Of a DNA stretch of 46,161 nucleotides, positions 16,121 to 25,127 are shown piece after piece. The stretch comes from Eubacterium sp. An11 (GTDB taxonomy: Bacteria > Bacillota > Clostridia > Lachnospirales > Lachnospiraceae): positions 1 through 46,161 of the forward strand of contig NZ_NFLV01000027.1 in assembly GCF_002161065.1 (NCBI RefSeq), given 5' to 3'. The notes under the pieces are model-generated. The model was given only the letters and a program-made list of their open reading frames with translations, ran no database searches and was not told the origin of the DNA. How positions within the stretch are numbered: position 1 is the stretch's first letter; the number at the start of each line of letters is the position of its first letter. A program made the position numbers and the translations under genes.

Positions 16121-16330
16121 GGATTTTTGTAAATCTCTATACACGCAGACTGCATTTGGAGAAGACAAGTCATTGATGGGGTTTGACGACGACTGTGAGC
16201 GCAGGCGCCGCTGGCAGATATAAAAAGGTGCCGGTTATCCGCCTGCCGAAGTGGAGGAGGAAAACTTTTATCAATGACTTGTCTTCGGTAAAACCGTTTT
16301 CTGTGAGTTGCAAGGAGATTTACAAATCCC
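16121..16330 (-). repeat. Nested-palindrome repeat, copy B (inverted)
   Basis: Read on the minus strand it begins GGGATTTGTAAATCTC (16330-16315) and ends GAGATTTACAAAAATCC (16137-16121). It has a perfect 17-bp middle stem starting GAAGACAAGTC (16286-16270 with 16177-16161), a GTTT/AAAC pair next to the core, and a 77-nt core (16261-16185). The core ends are identical to copy A and the 34-nt centre is diverged but equal in length. Middle stems of A and B share no sequence yet both are self-complementary, so structure rather than sequence appears conserved. The outer end supplies the stop codon of the neighbouring ATPase-like gene. Between the copies (15949-16120) I see only three imperfect CCCGGAT...GCAAAG repeats. 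Confidence 0.8.
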
Positions 16331-17798
16331 TTTTTCTCCGCAGCCACTGCCACCAGAGTTCTTTCCACAGGGCAACGCCGCCGCACACCAGGGAGGAAAT
16401 CAAAAACATCCAGTGGAAAGTGTCCCGGGCTCCTTCAAAGATACCTGCCAGGAGCATGACTCCGTTAAAAATGCAGAGAGCCGCCAGAACTTTTTCCTGT
16501 ATTTTTTCTGTTCCTGTCACAAAAGCATTCCACAAATATTCTCCCTGAAGCAGCTGAAAGAGACCTTCACTCCAGTGTTTCCGGAAATAGAACTCCCGGT
16601 CCAGGGCTCTTCCATCCAGAAAACCCAGCCAGGAAATCTTTTTCTCTTCTTCCTGCCATTCTTCCGGCAGTCTCCAGCTCCGGTCCGGAAAAATGTACAG
16701 CCACTGGCAGCCGTCCCTCCATGCTTCCATGACTTTTCTTTTTGACTGCCTGTCCAGTCCCGCGTAGGCCCGGATGGTATTCATCTGGCGTTCATAGCCT
16801 TTTCCAAGACGACGGTTTTCTTCCAGATAACAGGAAAATTGTTCCGCATCAATGATATCTCTTTTATTATCTGTGACATGAAGCTGATTTAAGATATCAA
16901 ATGCTGTCTCACGGTTTTGGTCTGTAAAAAAGATCAGACGGATGTCGTTTTGATTCAGAAATTGAATCAGTTTTTGAAATGCGTGCGGTCTTAAAACCGA
17001 CGGAAAACATTCCGTATCCAGGATGACCGCCTTCTTTTTCCGGCTGTCCGGAAGGCAGGCGCCGTCCATCACCGTCACGCCCCTCTGAAACAGCATCTCC
17101 TGTGCCCGTAAAGGAAAGGATGCCGATCCAGAAAGAATCCGGGGCAGGATTCCCTGTTTTTTAAGAACCGTTGACCCCGGCGGGCCGGCGGCCACTGCTC
17201 TGCCGGATTCTTCCGGAAATTTCTCGCCCTTTTCATAAATGACACCGGACTTTGTGAGACTGTGTACTGTCACCGGCACTTTTGCCCCCTTTTTCAGACG
17301 AAGAATATCTCCGGACACAATCTCTCTCACATCAATATACTGGTAGGTTCCGTCCCGAAAGACCTGCGCTTTCGGCAAAAACATCGTTTTCCGCTCCTCA
17401 AGAAACCGATGATTTCTCATCACCTGCCTCATCTTCAGAATAGACACCAGCACCGGCGCCGGGAGCGCAGTCAGCCATTCTTTTTCCCCAACCAGAAACA
17501 AAAAGGCACAGAGAAAAATGAGAAAAAAGAAAAGCGGATCAAGACATTCCTGCTCTGCGCTTCGAATCCATGACCGCTTTTTCTCTTTTGCCAGATATTC
17601 CCATCGGTTTTCAGAAAGCCTCCGGTTGACCTCTCCGGCTGTCAGGCCGGTCTTCAGGCTGGTCTCATAATCCTGCTCCAGCTCTGCCGCCGGATCGGCC
17701 GCATATTCTTCTGCCGGAATCCCTTTCGCGCGGGCCGGGAACCCGGGATTTCGCGAAGGGATTTTCTCCTGATGGGGTTGGGATAATATTCTTTTCAT
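16320..17798 (-). CDS. Degenerate P-type ATPase homologue (pseudoenzyme)
   Basis: 492 aa, against about 850-900 for P2-type cation ATPases. The N-terminus has the cation-ATPase N domain (GLTAGEVNRRLSENRWEYL), then two membrane helices (DPLFFFLIFLCAFLFLV...LPAPVLVSI). An actuator-like strand set (VFRDGTYQYIDVREIVSGDILRLKKGAKVPV) and a P-domain-like Rossmann unit (KAVILDTECF; RLIFFTDQNRETAFDILNQL) follow, with two C-terminal helices at the end. The hallmark motifs are gone: no TGES, DTECF where DKTGT should be, and no GDGVND. It should not pump by the normal cycle. The frame is open over 1.4 kb and has a good AGGAGG start, so it may be a retained pseudoenzyme, although its last codons (RDL-stop) come from the end of repeat copy B and it may be truncated by that repeat. 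Function is unknown. Confidence 0.7.
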   Translation of the reverse strand: MKRILSQPHQEKIPSRNPGFPARAKGIPAEEYAADPAAELEQDYETSLKTGLTAGEVNRRLSENRWEYLAKEKKRSWIRSAEQECLDPLFFFLIFLCAFLFLVGEKEWLTALPAPVLVSILKMRQVMRNHRFLEERKTMFLPKAQVFRDGTYQYIDVREIVSGDILRLKKGAKVPVTVHSLTKSGVIYEKGEKFPEESGRAVAAGPPGSTVLKKQGILPRILSGSASFPLRAQEMLFQRGVTVMDGACLPDSRKKKAVILDTECFPSVLRPHAFQKLIQFLNQNDIRLIFFTDQNRETAFDILNQLHVTDNKRDIIDAEQFSCYLEENRRLGKGYERQMNTIRAYAGLDRQSKRKVMEAWRDGCQWLYIFPDRSWRLPEEWQEEEKKISWLGFLDGRALDREFYFRKHWSEGLFQLLQGEYLWNAFVTGTEKIQEKVLAALCIFNGVMLLAGIFEGARDTFHWMFLISSLVCGGVALWKELWWQWLRRKRDL

Positions 17799-17929
17799 AG
17801 AGACATCCTCCTTTTGCCATAGTGCCTGTCCCTATAAAAATATGCTGCATTTTCCCGTTCTATACCTGAGTTTTTTATTATGTATCTGGATTTTCCAGTT
17901 TTATGCCGGATAGATCCTGTGCCGGAACA

Positions 17930-19891
17930 TCAGACCTGCTCCAGTATCAGGCCGGTCCGGTAAGCATGGAGAAGTTCTTCCAGATCTTTGATCTTCTCCT
18001 TGATCTTTTTGCCGTCTTCCGTATCTCTCACGCGCTCCCGGTGGCTGGAAAGCTCCGTGATAACAGTATCGGAATGAACATCAATCTCATTTTCTATGAC
18101 ATCTTCCGTGGAAGTAAATGTATTGTGAGAGACAAGGCGGAGGCCATAGGAATTATAAATCAGCGTATATCCGGCAATTCCTGTGGTCCGGCGATAGGCT
18201 CTGGAAAATCCGCCGTCAATGATCATAACCTTGCCGCCGCATTTCACCGGAGATTCTCCCTGTACCGTTTTTACCGGCATATGTCCGTTGATAATATGAG
18301 AATGTTCTGTATCCATGCCGAATTCTTCCAGAATCCGGTTAGCCACCTCTTCCTTTTCTATGAGCTTATAGTAATAATCTTTCTTTTCCTCCTGGATAGC
18401 CTTATCATCAATAAAATACCGCTCAAAAGTAGCCATCTTCTCCTTGCCGTACACAGGAGAATTCTCATTGGACCAGATATACCACATGATATCCTTCCCG
18501 TATTCGTGTTCTTCCTCGTTATCCTGCTCGTAATAACCTTTTCTGGCGTAATACTCCAGAACATCGTAAAGCTCCCTGCCGGAATATTCCTTACTGCCAA
18601 GCTTTACCTTGCGGAAATAGCCGTTTTCATCCAGAGGCACGCAGCCATGGTAGAGCAGATTGGAATTATACCGCAGATACATGCTTCCTTTATTAAAAAG
18701 AAAACGTACATGCTCCTGCAGTTTGTCACAATTCCGGAAATTCATCCGGAGACGCTTCATCACATTTTCTTCTTCTTCGGAAAGCCGGTACGGATCTGCC
18801 GGGTCGATGGTCGGAAAGGACTTATCCAAAAGCTCGTAGGTCTTTCCATCAATGGTGATGGTTCCCTTTTCATAGTCGATCTTATCCAGGAGCATCCGGT
18901 TATCCATGTTAAACTCCGGCCGTCTTCTGATCACCTGACCTTCCAGTTTAAACTGGATCACAGCAATGGCCTTGTGCATTTTTTTATTGAGCGCAATCTC
19001 TCTGGGATCATGGTGATCTTCCCCGTGGACGCCAAAGCAGTCGCACGGGTCATCGGCATAGGTTTCAATGGCAAAACTTGCCAGAGGGATCAGATTGATA
19101 CCGTACCCGTCTTCCAGCACATCCAGATTGTTGTAACGGGCAGACAGCCGGATTACATTGGCAATGCAGGCCTCATGTCCGGAAGCGGCGCCCATCCACA
19201 CCATGTCGTGGTTTCCCCACTGGAAATCCACATTTTCCAGCTTCATCAGATGATCCATGATGATATGCGGACCCGGTCCACGGTCAAAAATATCCCCGAT
19301 CACATGGAGTCTGGTGACGACCAGACGCTGAATGGTCTGTGAAATGGCCACGATAAATTCCTTCGCCCGGTTAATGCGGATGATGGTATCAAAGATCTCA
19401 TTGTAATACTGTTCCTTCTGCACCACCCGGTTATTCTCGCTGAGCAGTTCTTCCAAAATGTAGGAAAAATCCGGCGGAAAACTTTTACGAAGTTTGGAGC
19501 GGGTATATTTGGCGGAGCTTTCTTTGCAGACCGCGATCAGCCGGTTTAAGGAGACCTTATACCAGTCCAGCAGATCTTCATTGGACAGCTCCATCTTCAT
19601 CCGTTCTACCTTCTGTTCCGGATAGTAGATAAGCGCCGCCAGGCTTTTTTTATCTCTGGCACACAGCGTGTTGCCAAAAACATCTTCGATCTTATTGCGA
19701 ATGGCACCGGAGCCATTTCTCAAAATATGTAAAAACTGTTCGTATTCCCCATGGATATCCGACACAAAATGTTCGGTCTCCTTGGGCAGATTCAAAATCG
19801 CCTGAAGATTGATGATCTCCGTGGATGCTCTGGCAATATTCGGGTACTGGGTTGCCAGGCTTTCCAGATATTTAAAATTCAAATGCTGCAT
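17930..19891 (-). CDS. fbp: Fructose-1,6-bisphosphatase, class III
   Basis: The 653-aa protein matches the Firmicutes-type FBPase III, a metallophosphatase unrelated to the E. coli enzyme. Metal-binding motifs SDIHGEY, GDIFDRGPGP and WGNHD are present in order, with a later INGHMPV and IIDGGFS. It hydrolyses fructose-1,6-bisphosphate to fructose-6-phosphate for gluconeogenesis in the cytoplasm. The start at 19891 is preferred because AAGGGGG lies 11 nt upstream. An ATG at 19912 would place that ribosome-binding site inside the coding sequence. It is preceded closely by the clpX-like gene (about 48 nt), so co-transcription with it is possible. The gap to the ATPase-like gene (17799-17929) holds no clear terminator. 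Confidence 0.95.
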   Translation of the reverse strand: MQHLNFKYLESLATQYPNIARASTEIINLQAILNLPKETEHFVSDIHGEYEQFLHILRNGSGAIRNKIEDVFGNTLCARDKKSLAALIYYPEQKVERMKMELSNEDLLDWYKVSLNRLIAVCKESSAKYTRSKLRKSFPPDFSYILEELLSENNRVVQKEQYYNEIFDTIIRINRAKEFIVAISQTIQRLVVTRLHVIGDIFDRGPGPHIIMDHLMKLENVDFQWGNHDMVWMGAASGHEACIANVIRLSARYNNLDVLEDGYGINLIPLASFAIETYADDPCDCFGVHGEDHHDPREIALNKKMHKAIAVIQFKLEGQVIRRRPEFNMDNRMLLDKIDYEKGTITIDGKTYELLDKSFPTIDPADPYRLSEEEENVMKRLRMNFRNCDKLQEHVRFLFNKGSMYLRYNSNLLYHGCVPLDENGYFRKVKLGSKEYSGRELYDVLEYYARKGYYEQDNEEEHEYGKDIMWYIWSNENSPVYGKEKMATFERYFIDDKAIQEEKKDYYYKLIEKEEVANRILEEFGMDTEHSHIINGHMPVKTVQGESPVKCGGKVMIIDGGFSRAYRRTTGIAGYTLIYNSYGLRLVSHNTFTSTEDVIENEIDVHSDTVITELSSHRERVRDTEDGKKIKEKIKDLEELLHAYRTGLILEQV

Positions 19892-19939
19892 AGAAAATTT
19901 AACCCCCTTCATTCATTATCTTACAGCCGCCTTCTCTGT

Positions 19940-21508
19940 CTATCCCTGCTGTTGATAATCGTCTTTCTGCTGCAGCTGCAGGTACTGCCGCATCTCAATG
20001 ATAGGCAGACCGTTGTTGCGGATATAGTCTTCCGTGATGATCACTCTTCCGATGTTATCATCCTTCGGAATCTCATACATGATATCCAGCATAAACTTCT
20101 CTATAATGGCCCGAAGCGCTCTCGCCCCTGTATCCTTCTCCAATGCCTTCTCCGCAATGGCGTAAAGCGCGCCGTCCTCAAATTCCAGATCCACTTCATC
20201 CAGTGCCAGAAGCTTCTGATACTGTTTTAAAATAGCGTTCTTTGGTTCTTTCAGAATAGCAACCAGCATCTCTTTTGTCAATGGCTTCAAGGTGAAGACC
20301 ACCGGAAGACGGCCGATAAACTCCGGTATCATACCGAACTTTCTAAGATCTTCCATGGTCACATACTGAAGAATATCTTCTTCTTTGTCATATTTATCCT
20401 TGAGTTCCGCTGCAAAACCGATGGAGGATTGTTTGTTCAGCCTCTCTTTTATGATCACATCCAGATCCGGGAATGCACCGCCGCAGATGAAGAGAATATT
20501 TCTCGTGTTCATCATGACCGTAGGCACCATGGCATTTTTTGAGCTGGCTCCTACCGGCACTTCCACCTCGCTGCCTTCCAGCAGTTTCAGAAGGGACTGC
20601 TGCACCGATTCACCGCTCACATCCCGGCTGGTGGTATTTTTCTTCTTAGCGATCTTATCAATCTCGTCGATAAAAATAATACCGGTCTCCGCCTTCTCCA
20701 CATCGTTATCAGCGTTGGCAAGAAGTTTGGACAGCACGCTCTCCACATCATCGCCAATGTATCCGGCTTCCGTCAGAGAGGTGGCATCGCAAATGGCCAG
20801 CGGCACATTTAAAAGTCTTGCCAGAGTTCTCACCAGATAGGTCTTTCCGGAACCCGTCGGCCCGATCATCAGCATATTGGACTTATCGATCTCAATCTCA
20901 TCCATAGTGTTGGTGATCACTCTCTTATAATGGTTATACACAGCCACGGACATCACCTTTTTGGCGTAATCCTGTCCGATCACGTATTCATCCAGCTTCT
21001 CCTTGATCTGATGAGGCGCCGGAATATTTTTAATGGAAAGCTTCTCCTTCGGTGCTTTATCTTTTTTCTTTTTCTTCTTAGCTTTCTTCGGCTTTACCTT
21101 CTGGGCAGTCATATTGCCGGCCAGAAGATCTCCCAGATTCATATTTCTCAGACTGTTCATGTCCATGTTAGACAAATCCACAAACTGAATGCCGCTGTTG
21201 CTGCCGAAGCCGGAGCTAAAAGTGTCAAAGGACTTCTGCATACAGTCCGTACAGATACTCATATTATTCGGCATCCGCAGCAGCTTCGCTCCCTGACTCT
21301 CTGTCCGGTGACACATACAGCAGTATTCCGTATCTTTTTTCGGATCATCATCATCGTCATCCTCTTCCGCGGCCGCAAGTTCTGCAGAATCCTCTTCCCC
21401 GCCGGACTCCTCTTCGGTTCCGTCGCAGGTTTCATCCGATTCGTCGTATTCTTCGATGAGTTCGTCATTCAGTCCCTCTGTCATGTATTCCAGTTCATCT
21501 TTCTTCAT
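19940..21508 (-). CDS. clpX: ClpX-type AAA+ unfoldase with acidic N-terminal extension
   Basis: 522 aa, about 100 longer than typical ClpX. An extension rich in Glu and Asp (residues 1-60) precedes a C4 zinc-binding domain (C63xxC66, C86xxC89), a Lys-rich linker and the AAA+ module. That module has Walker A GPTGSGKT, pore loop GYIGDD, Walker B IIFIDEID, the IGF loop (SSIGFAAE) that docks on ClpP, arginine-finger region IPEFIGRLP and sensor-2 GARALRAIIE. It should unfold tagged proteins for ClpP. No clpP or tig is next to it, unlike the usual clpX locus, so it may be a second, specialised ClpX; a search of the rest of the genome would decide. The ATG at 21508 has GGAG 8 nt upstream. Confidence 0.85.
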   Translation of the reverse strand: MKKDELEYMTEGLNDELIEEYDESDETCDGTEEESGGEEDSAELAAAEEDDDDDDPKKDTEYCCMCHRTESQGAKLLRMPNNMSICTDCMQKSFDTFSSGFGSNSGIQFVDLSNMDMNSLRNMNLGDLLAGNMTAQKVKPKKAKKKKKKDKAPKEKLSIKNIPAPHQIKEKLDEYVIGQDYAKKVMSVAVYNHYKRVITNTMDEIEIDKSNMLMIGPTGSGKTYLVRTLARLLNVPLAICDATSLTEAGYIGDDVESVLSKLLANADNDVEKAETGIIFIDEIDKIAKKKNTTSRDVSGESVQQSLLKLLEGSEVEVPVGASSKNAMVPTVMMNTRNILFICGGAFPDLDVIIKERLNKQSSIGFAAELKDKYDKEEDILQYVTMEDLRKFGMIPEFIGRLPVVFTLKPLTKEMLVAILKEPKNAILKQYQKLLALDEVDLEFEDGALYAIAEKALEKDTGARALRAIIEKFMLDIMYEIPKDDNIGRVIITEDYIRNNGLPIIEMRQYLQLQQKDDYQQQG

Positions 21509-21533
21509 TCTCACCGCTCCTGTTTCTTCTCTT

Positions 21534-22250
21534 TTATGGTTTTTGAGCTTTGTTCATGTTCTTTAAAATAGCTTCTCCCAGTATAAAATCACCGGGAGTG
21601 GTCAGTTTAATGTTTTCATAGCTTCCCATGGTCATCTTCACCCGGCGGCTGCCGTATTTCTCCATGACCATGGCGTCATCAGTCATGGTATTGTCGCCGC
21701 TTTCCAGCATCCTGCGATAGGCTTCTCTGATTTCCGGCAGACGGAAACACTGAGGCGTCTGCATCTGCCACATCACCTTTCGGTCCGGCGTGGAAACGGA
21801 GTACTGCTCCTCATCCACAATTTTGATGGTATCCTTCACCGGCACCGCCATGACGCAGGCGTCATAAGCGATCACATCCCGAATGCACTGGGCGATCAGT
21901 TCCGGCGTGATAAAGGCTCTGGCACCATCATGAATGAGAGCATAGGTACTGTCTTTGGCTGCGCAGAGTCCCTTATACACAGATTCATATCGTTCTTTGC
22001 CGCCAGTGACAATCTGAGAAACTTTTGTGTAGCCAAAATGATCGACGATCTGCTTCCTGGCGAAGGGAATCTCCCCTTCTCCCACCACGAGAATAATATC
22101 ATCCACCTGGCTGGCCTCAAAGGCATCCAGGGTATAGGCAATGACCGGTTTCCCCAGTATAGTGGCATACTGTTTCTGTATATCCATGTGCATCCGGCTT
22201 CCTTTTCCTGCCGCCAGCACAATGGCTGCTGTTGTTGCTTTGGTTTTCAT
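21534..22250 (-). CDS. ispD: 2-C-methyl-D-erythritol 4-phosphate cytidylyltransferase
   Basis: A 238-aa nucleotidyltransferase of the MEP isoprenoid pathway that couples CTP with methylerythritol phosphate. The N-terminal AAIVLAAGKGSRM loop, the IHDGARAF motif with the catalytic-region Asp, VPVKDTIK, and QTPQCFRLPEI are all typical of IspD. It lies 27 nt downstream of tsaD and 25 nt upstream of the clpX-like gene, suggesting one transcript. The upstream GGGGGA is very near the ATG, so initiation may be modest or translationally coupled. Length and key motifs are normal. Confidence 0.95.
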   Translation of the reverse strand: MKTKATTAAIVLAAGKGSRMHMDIQKQYATILGKPVIAYTLDAFEASQVDDIILVVGEGEIPFARKQIVDHFGYTKVSQIVTGGKERYESVYKGLCAAKDSTYALIHDGARAFITPELIAQCIRDVIAYDACVMAVPVKDTIKIVDEEQYSVSTPDRKVMWQMQTPQCFRLPEIREAYRRMLESGDNTMTDDAMVMEKYGSRRVKMTMGSYENIKLTTPGDFILGEAILKNMNKAQKP

Positions 22251-22277
22251 TTCCCCCGCTGTATCCTTCCCATATCT

Positions 22278-23312
22278 TTATTTTCTCTCGCCGATTTTTA
22301 AATTCGGCACGGCATTCAAATCCCAGCCGTCCCGAACGCCTTTTTTGTACTCATAATAACCAGCCACACCGATCATAGCCGCGTTATCGGTACAGTAGAT
22401 CGGGGACGGATGATAAAATGTCAGATGATTTTTTCTGCACATTTCTTCCATCTGTGTCCGGAGAGAGCTGTTGGAAGCCACGCCCCCGGCGATGGCAACT
22501 TTATCGATCCCCAGACGTTTCGCCGCGCCGACGGTATGCTCTGTGAGCACATCGATGACGGACTGCTGAAACGAGGCGGCCACATCGGCCTTATTGACCT
22601 CGATCCCCTTCATCTCACATTGATTAAGATAATTGAGTACTGCGGATTTCAGACCGCTGAAACTGAAATCGTCCGGTGCGTCGGCAATCTTTGCCCGCGG
22701 AAAAGAAATGGCATTTTTGTTTCCCTCCCGGGCCAGTTTATCAATCTTCGGACCGCCGGGATAGCCAAGGCCGATGGCTCTCGCCACCTTATCAAAGGCT
22801 TCTCCCGCCGCGTCATCTCTGGTTCTTCCCACAATCTCATAGACTCCATAGTCTTTCACCAGAACCAGATGGGAATGACCGCCGGATGCCACCAGACATA
22901 AAAATGGCGGTTCCAGTTCTTTGTGCTCAATATAATTGGCGCTGATATGCCCTTCGATATGATGGACACCGATTAACGGTTTGCCGGCGGCATAGGCGAT
23001 CGCTTTTGCCTCCGCCACTCCTACCAGCAGCGCTCCCACCAGACCCGGGCCGTAAGTAACCGCCACCGCATCGATGTCAGCCAGAGTGACGCCGGCCTCC
23101 TTCAATGCCGCCTCAATGACAGGATTGATCTTTTCTATATGCTTTCTGGAAGCAATTTCCGGCACCACTCCGCCGAAAACGGTATGCAGTTTTATCTGTG
23201 TGTAAATAATATTGGACAGAATCTCTCTTCCGTTTTTTACTACCGCTGCCGCGGTCTCATCACAGGAAGTCTCAATTGCGAGAATCCGCACATCCTTTTC
23301 TGTCTGCTCCAT
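22278..23312 (-). CDS. tsaD: tRNA N6-threonylcarbamoyladenosine transferase TsaD
   Basis: A 344-aa member of the Kae1/TsaD (ASKHA) family. [13 protein letters not shown] forms the first phosphate loop, HHIEGH supplies the metal ligands and [11 protein letters not shown] follows. It transfers the threonylcarbamoyl group to A37 of ANN-decoding tRNAs and works with TsaB and TsaE, both encoded about 2.5 kb upstream on the same strand. The start at 23312 (MEQTEKDV) is preceded by GAGGGAAG; eight more residues are possible from a TTG. The IspD gene follows closely. Confidence 0.97.
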   Translation of the reverse strand: MEQTEKDVRILAIETSCDETAAAVVKNGREILSNIIYTQIKLHTVFGGVVPEIASRKHIEKINPVIEAALKEAGVTLADIDAVAVTYGPGLVGALLVGVAEAKAIAYAAGKPLIGVHHIEGHISANYIEHKELEPPFLCLVASGGHSHLVLVKDYGVYEIVGRTRDDAAGEAFDKVARAIGLGYPGGPKIDKLAREGNKNAISFPRAKIADAPDDFSFSGLKSAVLNYLNQCEMKGIEVNKADVAASFQQSVIDVLTEHTVGAAKRLGIDKVAIAGGVASNSSLRTQMEEMCRKNHLTFYHPSPIYCTDNAAMIGVAGYYEYKKGVRDGWDLNAVPNLKIGERK

Positions 23313-23359
23313 GTTTTCACTTCCCTCTATTTTCAAATATCAACTATAAATGTAACTTG

Positions 23360-24274
23360 TTATTTTTCTTCTTCAAACATCAATGTGACGCTTCTGCCGT
23401 CTTTTCCCGCGCTGACCGCCGGAAAAATCTCCTTTGCTTTCGGGATAAACTCTTCCGGGTATACCAGGGAAGGACTATAATGGGTCAGCCATAGCTCCTT
23501 CACCTGAGCATCTTTTGCCAGCTGCGCCGCCTCATAAAATGTCATGTGTTTATATTCCACTGCTTTTGCCTGTTTATCCGGCTCGCCGTACATACCTTCA
23601 CAGATAAATAAATCCGAATGCATGGCATGGGCCGTAATGGATGCGGTCGGACGGGTGTCCGTGGTGTAGGTACACTTGATGCCCTTTCTGGCCGGCCCCA
23701 TGACCAGATCTCCGGTGAGCGTCCGGTCCGGGAGCTCGATGGTCTCTCCCTTCTGCAGACGGTTCCAGTATTTCATCTCCACCTGATTGGCCTTCGCCCG
23801 CTCCACATCAAACTTTCCTGCCCGGTCAATCTCGATGGTATATCCATAACAGATCACATTGTGATTGACCCGGAACGCCCGGAGACGGTAACCGTCCATC
23901 TCGATGGTCTCTGATTTCTCTCTCAGCTCCCGAAATTCAATGGGAAAGGGAAGATCCGGCGCAATGACCCGAAGAGCGTTGACCACTCTCTCCAGTCCTT
24001 TCGGCCCCACCATCAAAAGAGGCTCTGTCCGCTGGGCGTTTCCCAGCGTCAGAAGAAGCCCCGGAAGACCACTGATATGATCTGCGTGATAATGAGTAAA
24101 ACAGATCACATCGATGGGCTTAAAGCTCCATCCCTTTTCCTTGATTCCCACCTGCGTACCTTCGCCGCAGTCGATCAATATACTTTTTCCGTTATATCTT
24201 GCCATTAACGAAGTCAGTCTGCGGTGCGGCAGGGGCATCATGCCCCCGCATCCCAGCAAACATAGTTCCAGCAT
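23360..24274 (-). CDS. rnz: Ribonuclease Z
   Basis: A 304-aa metallo-beta-lactamase-fold endonuclease that trims the 3' trailers of tRNA precursors. The zinc motif HYHADH is at residues 61-66, and further ligands are suggested in FRVNHN, the TTDTRP segment and LTHYSPS near the C-terminus. Length matches bacterial RNase Z. It sits between tsaD and a small zinc-ribbon gene, in a cluster devoted to tRNA and protein modification. The start MLELCLLGCGGMMP is the usual N-terminus of the family. Confidence 0.95.
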   Translation of the reverse strand: MLELCLLGCGGMMPLPHRRLTSLMARYNGKSILIDCGEGTQVGIKEKGWSFKPIDVICFTHYHADHISGLPGLLLTLGNAQRTEPLLMVGPKGLERVVNALRVIAPDLPFPIEFRELREKSETIEMDGYRLRAFRVNHNVICYGYTIEIDRAGKFDVERAKANQVEMKYWNRLQKGETIELPDRTLTGDLVMGPARKGIKCTYTTDTRPTASITAHAMHSDLFICEGMYGEPDKQAKAVEYKHMTFYEAAQLAKDAQVKELWLTHYSPSLVYPEEFIPKAKEIFPAVSAGKDGRSVTLMFEEEK

Positions 24275-24301
24275 AATTTTCCTCTCTTTTCTAAGCTCTG
24301 C

Positions 24302-24529
24302 TTACAACAGCTCGGTCTGCATCTTTTTGTCCACCGGGATGCAAAAATGTTCCGTCAGCCTGTCATAACAGGATTCACATAGAATGAAATGATGAATCTC
24401 CCCGTCTTTCCGTGAGAAATATCCCCATTCTTTCTCCACTTCCAGGTATTCCTCCCGGTCTGCCATCGGTTCTACATGAATCTCTTTTCCACAGCAGTTG
24501 CAAATCTTTCTCTGTTCTTTGTTTTCCAT
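24302..24529 (-). CDS. Small zinc-ribbon protein of unknown function
   Basis: The 75-aa protein has two Cys pairs (ICNCC near the N-terminus and CESC near residue 50), which should hold one zinc ion. The body is rich in Glu and aromatics (EYLEVEKEWGYFSRKDGEIHHF). ATG 24529 is chosen because GGAGG lies 6 nt upstream; an in-frame extension to 24604 has no such site. It lies 27 nt from rnz, probably in the same transcript. I know similar unnamed proteins in Lachnospiraceae but no function. The 125-nt gap upstream (24530-24654) contains no gene. Confidence 0.75.
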   Translation of the reverse strand: MENKEQRKICNCCGKEIHVEPMADREEYLEVEKEWGYFSRKDGEIHHFILCESCYDRLTEHFCIPVDKKMQTELL

Positions 24530-24654
24530 ATTGTACCTCCAGTCGTCAGTGACTTTTTCAAACGGTGTCTTTCCTGTGCGGCAGGTCATGCCTCTCGCAC
24601 TCATTATAAAAGATACTGTCGAAAAAAGCGTTAGTAACTATTGGAAGAACATTT

Positions 24655-25104
24655 TCATAATTTATCCCATACCATGATGCATGCGTCTTCTTTTGGTTTT
24701 TCGTAATAGTTCTTTCTTTTATCTATGATCTGAAAACCTGCCTGACTGTAAAGGGCGAGCGCCGCCTCATTGGAGACCCGCACCTCCAGAAAAATCCGCT
24801 TTACATTCCTGCCGGCCGCTTTCCCGAGGAGGTCTGTCAGAAGCATCTGACCGATTCCCCTGCGACGCCACTGAGGATGCACCGCCACGTTTGTGATATC
24901 CGCCTCGTCAAGGACTGCCTTGATGCCGATATAACCGACGATGCTGTCGTCTGTCCGGGCAGTCAGACTCAGATATCCTTCCGTGGTAAACATCTCCCGG
25001 ATACTTTCCATAGACCACGGCGTGGAAAAACATGTTTTTTGTAATTCCCAGACCGCCGCACAGTCTTCTTCAGTCATTTCCGTGATCATTATTTCTGTAT
25101 TCAT
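24655..25104 (-). CDS. rimI: Ribosomal protein S18 N-alpha-acetyltransferase RimI
   Basis: A 149-aa GNAT enzyme. ITNVAVHPQWRRRGIGQMLL is the acetyl-CoA-binding motif A (Q/RxxGxG/A form), followed by FLEVRVSNEAALALYSQAGF, which is diagnostic for RimI. It acetylates the N-terminus of S18 and perhaps other proteins. It lies 23 nt after tsaB, the usual Firmicutes order tsaE-tsaB-rimI-tsaD, here with rnz and a zinc-ribbon gene inserted before tsaD. Confidence 0.93.
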   Translation of the reverse strand: MNTEIMITEMTEEDCAAVWELQKTCFSTPWSMESIREMFTTEGYLSLTARTDDSIVGYIGIKAVLDEADITNVAVHPQWRRRGIGQMLLTDLLGKAAGRNVKRIFLEVRVSNEAALALYSQAGFQIIDKRKNYYEKPKEDACIMVWDKL

Positions 25105-25127
25105 CCGCCACTCAGCCTCCGGCGCTT

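Noticed and set aside
15772-16330. CRISPR array
   Set aside because: Only two copies, in opposite orientation, with internal palindromes and no spacers or cas genes; not a CRISPR.
17903-19342. 479-codon plus-strand frame opposite fbp
   Set aside because: Antisense to the whole FBPase gene and without a recognisable domain.
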